Below are positions 62,601-64,000 of a stretch of DNA of 64,000 nucleotides, piece by piece (positions within the stretch are counted from its first letter, which is position 1; the number at the start of each line of letters is the position of its first letter). The position numbers and the translations under genes are program-made. This DNA is from Serinus canaria (lineage: Eukaryota; Chordata; Aves; Passeriformes; Fringillidae): NCBI RefSeq assembly GCF_022539315.1, contig NC_066316.1, forward strand, positions 102,976,179 through 103,040,178, written 5' to 3'. A model generated the notes under the pieces. The model ran no database searches. It saw nothing but the letters and a program-made list of their open reading frames with translations, and had not been told where the DNA came from.

Positions 62601-64000
62601 GTACAGGAAGAACTAACCAGAGTAGCTCAGAACAAGCAAATCCCTGATCTACAGCAGTGCTGTAAGCAGGGCCTGGCTCAGGGACTGCCAGACCTCCAAG
62701 CTGCTGTCTTCTTACAGCTGGGCTGGTATCCCATGTGGCACCACACCATTCCCTGTGGACATGCCAGCTCTTTTAGTGAAAGCTGACATGCCACAAGAAC
62801 ACAGCTCTGTTGTGAAGTGTAGATACAGCCAAAATGTAAGGTGCACTAAAAAAATCCAACTTCACTCACTAAAATTAGAGTAGGTTTCCTGAATAATGAA
62901 AATAATATCTGGGTTTTAGAAGCTGTCCACAAAGCAGCTGAGAGCAATATGAGGACGCTATCAGAGATACTGGAGAAATTATACATAGTGAAAACACTTC
63001 ATGCACCAAAAATTTCACTATGTAGTCTGTCACTCACTCTAGCTGTTAGGTGAAGTGAAATCACTGCATTTTTGGCTAGGTGCAGTGCTCAAGACACATT
63101 AGACTGCCAGTCTGCATTCTGAACTTGGAAGGAAAAGTCAGAAGCAAAGCTGACCTTTAGGCCATGGGACACTGTTGAAACAACTGACTCCCCCTTGTCT
63201 GTTCTTAAGAAAGAATGAAAGAACATTTGGGCTTCAGAGAACATTGCATAGCAATGTTGTTTCCTTGAGCAATTCAGCCTTATACTTCTGATAAAATAGT
63301 TTTGCTACTTGTATATTCAGTGCTAATCAAAGTGCTCTGCAGCTGGATGTGTGACTGTGATGTGATGGATGAGGTATTCAAATGCAGATATGATCTAAAT
63401 TCCAGCCTCCCTTTTAAAGAGAACAATCTGCATTATAAATAAGGCAGGAATATTATTGGTTAAGGTTGTGTAGCGAGCAAAAAAAGAAAAGCAGTCTCCT
63501 AACTCTAGGCATCTAAATTAGTATGAAAACCTCTCTCTTTCCTATTTCTTCCCAGCCTTGCAATTTGAGGATCCCCAAAATTACTGAAAGGCCAGCTCAA
63601 ATTCAAATGACTACAGCAGAACATTCCCCAAATGACTAGCAAGGGAAAAGAGCCAGGGATTACAGTGCTTTTGTTACCAAGTCAGCTATGGAAACCCATG
63701 AAAAGAAAGAAAATTTCATATTTTCCAGTGGGGGGGGAGGGAAGACCTGACTGCGAAATAGAATTTTTGTGCAGACTAAATTAGTTTTCCTAAAATGATG
63801 TGTGGGCTTGAGCTACTGGTATTGTTAGAGAAGGGGCTCATTATGGGCTACCAGTAAAACTGCTGAAGGAACTGCTTTAGCATCTGAGACAATGTATTGC
63901 TAAAGAGGCTGTAGGACACTGTCATCAGTTCTAAACAGCAACCAGTAAAATGCAGTCTTCTCAAAAGAGTGCTATGCAGCCAGTTTGTCCAGCAAACAGA
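59669..64000. other. Unique AT-rich DNA, no gene recognised
   Basis: No recognisable exon or repeat. The 115-codon open frame at 61699-62046 (plus) lacks a domain. A motif-rich segment lies at 62449-62493. A G-run occurs near 63730-63737. Confidence 0.55.
62430..62530. promoter_or_regulatory. Candidate homeodomain/forkhead/HNF1-like motif cluster
   Basis: GCTAATTATG (62449-62458), a forkhead-like TTGTTTGT (62461-62468), CAATTAATCA (62471-62480) and GGTTAAC (62487-62493) lie within 45 bases. CAATTAATCA and GGTTAAC resemble HNF1 half sites. The grouping is suggestive only. Confidence 0.22.

Noticed and set aside
1..64000. CRISPR arrays, operons, integrons or other prokaryotic systems
   Set aside because: No regularly spaced repeats, no dense coding and no ribosome binding sites. 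The repeat content is vertebrate.

Overview
The window looks like AT-rich, gene-poor nuclear DNA from a bird, most likely a songbird. The evidence is the repeat content: several 5'-truncated CR1 LINE copies, including one of young avian type (19052-19710) and two with the usual avian CR1 tail. There are also much older CR1/L3-like and MIR (CORE-SINE) relics and one fragment resembling an avian ERVL-type LTR. No mammalian L1 or Alu-type repeats were seen. There are no prokaryotic signatures: no operons, ribosome binding sites, CRISPR arrays or insertion sequences. I found no CpG island, tRNA, rRNA or snRNA gene.

Layout. 1-19 kb is unique AT-rich sequence with short homopolymers, a (TA)n tract and a 31-bp minisatellite (11054-11157). 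19-22.5 kb is a retroelement cluster: young CR1 (minus), ancient CR1/L3-like reverse-transcriptase relic (plus, 21265-21655) and MIR (plus, 22266-22500). 22.5-38 kb is mostly unique, with a weak MIR piece, a motif-dense possible conserved element (26930-27055), a perfect 19-bp-arm hairpin (30265-30309) and an ancient CR1 tail (30935-31165). 38-48 kb contains an older avian CR1 (38187-38608) and otherwise unique DNA. 48-59.7 kb holds the LTR fragment, a CR1 tail (53122-53398) followed by an unexplained open frame, an antisense MIR (54688-54775) and an internally deleted CR1 (58868-59668). The remainder to 64 kb is unique.

No complete protein-coding gene can be supported. The longest open frames (about 130-151 codons) have no recognisable domain, no homology I can name and no convincing exon structure, and are the length expected by chance in 64 kb. 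The window is best read as intergenic or deep intronic DNA. Its possible functional content is regulatory (homeodomain/POU-motif-rich segments) rather than coding. I did not find a new multi-gene system. The items most worth checking are the hairpin, the motif-dense segments, the exact 28-bp repeat pair at 51.7 and 53.1 kb, and the open frame at 53519-53749.
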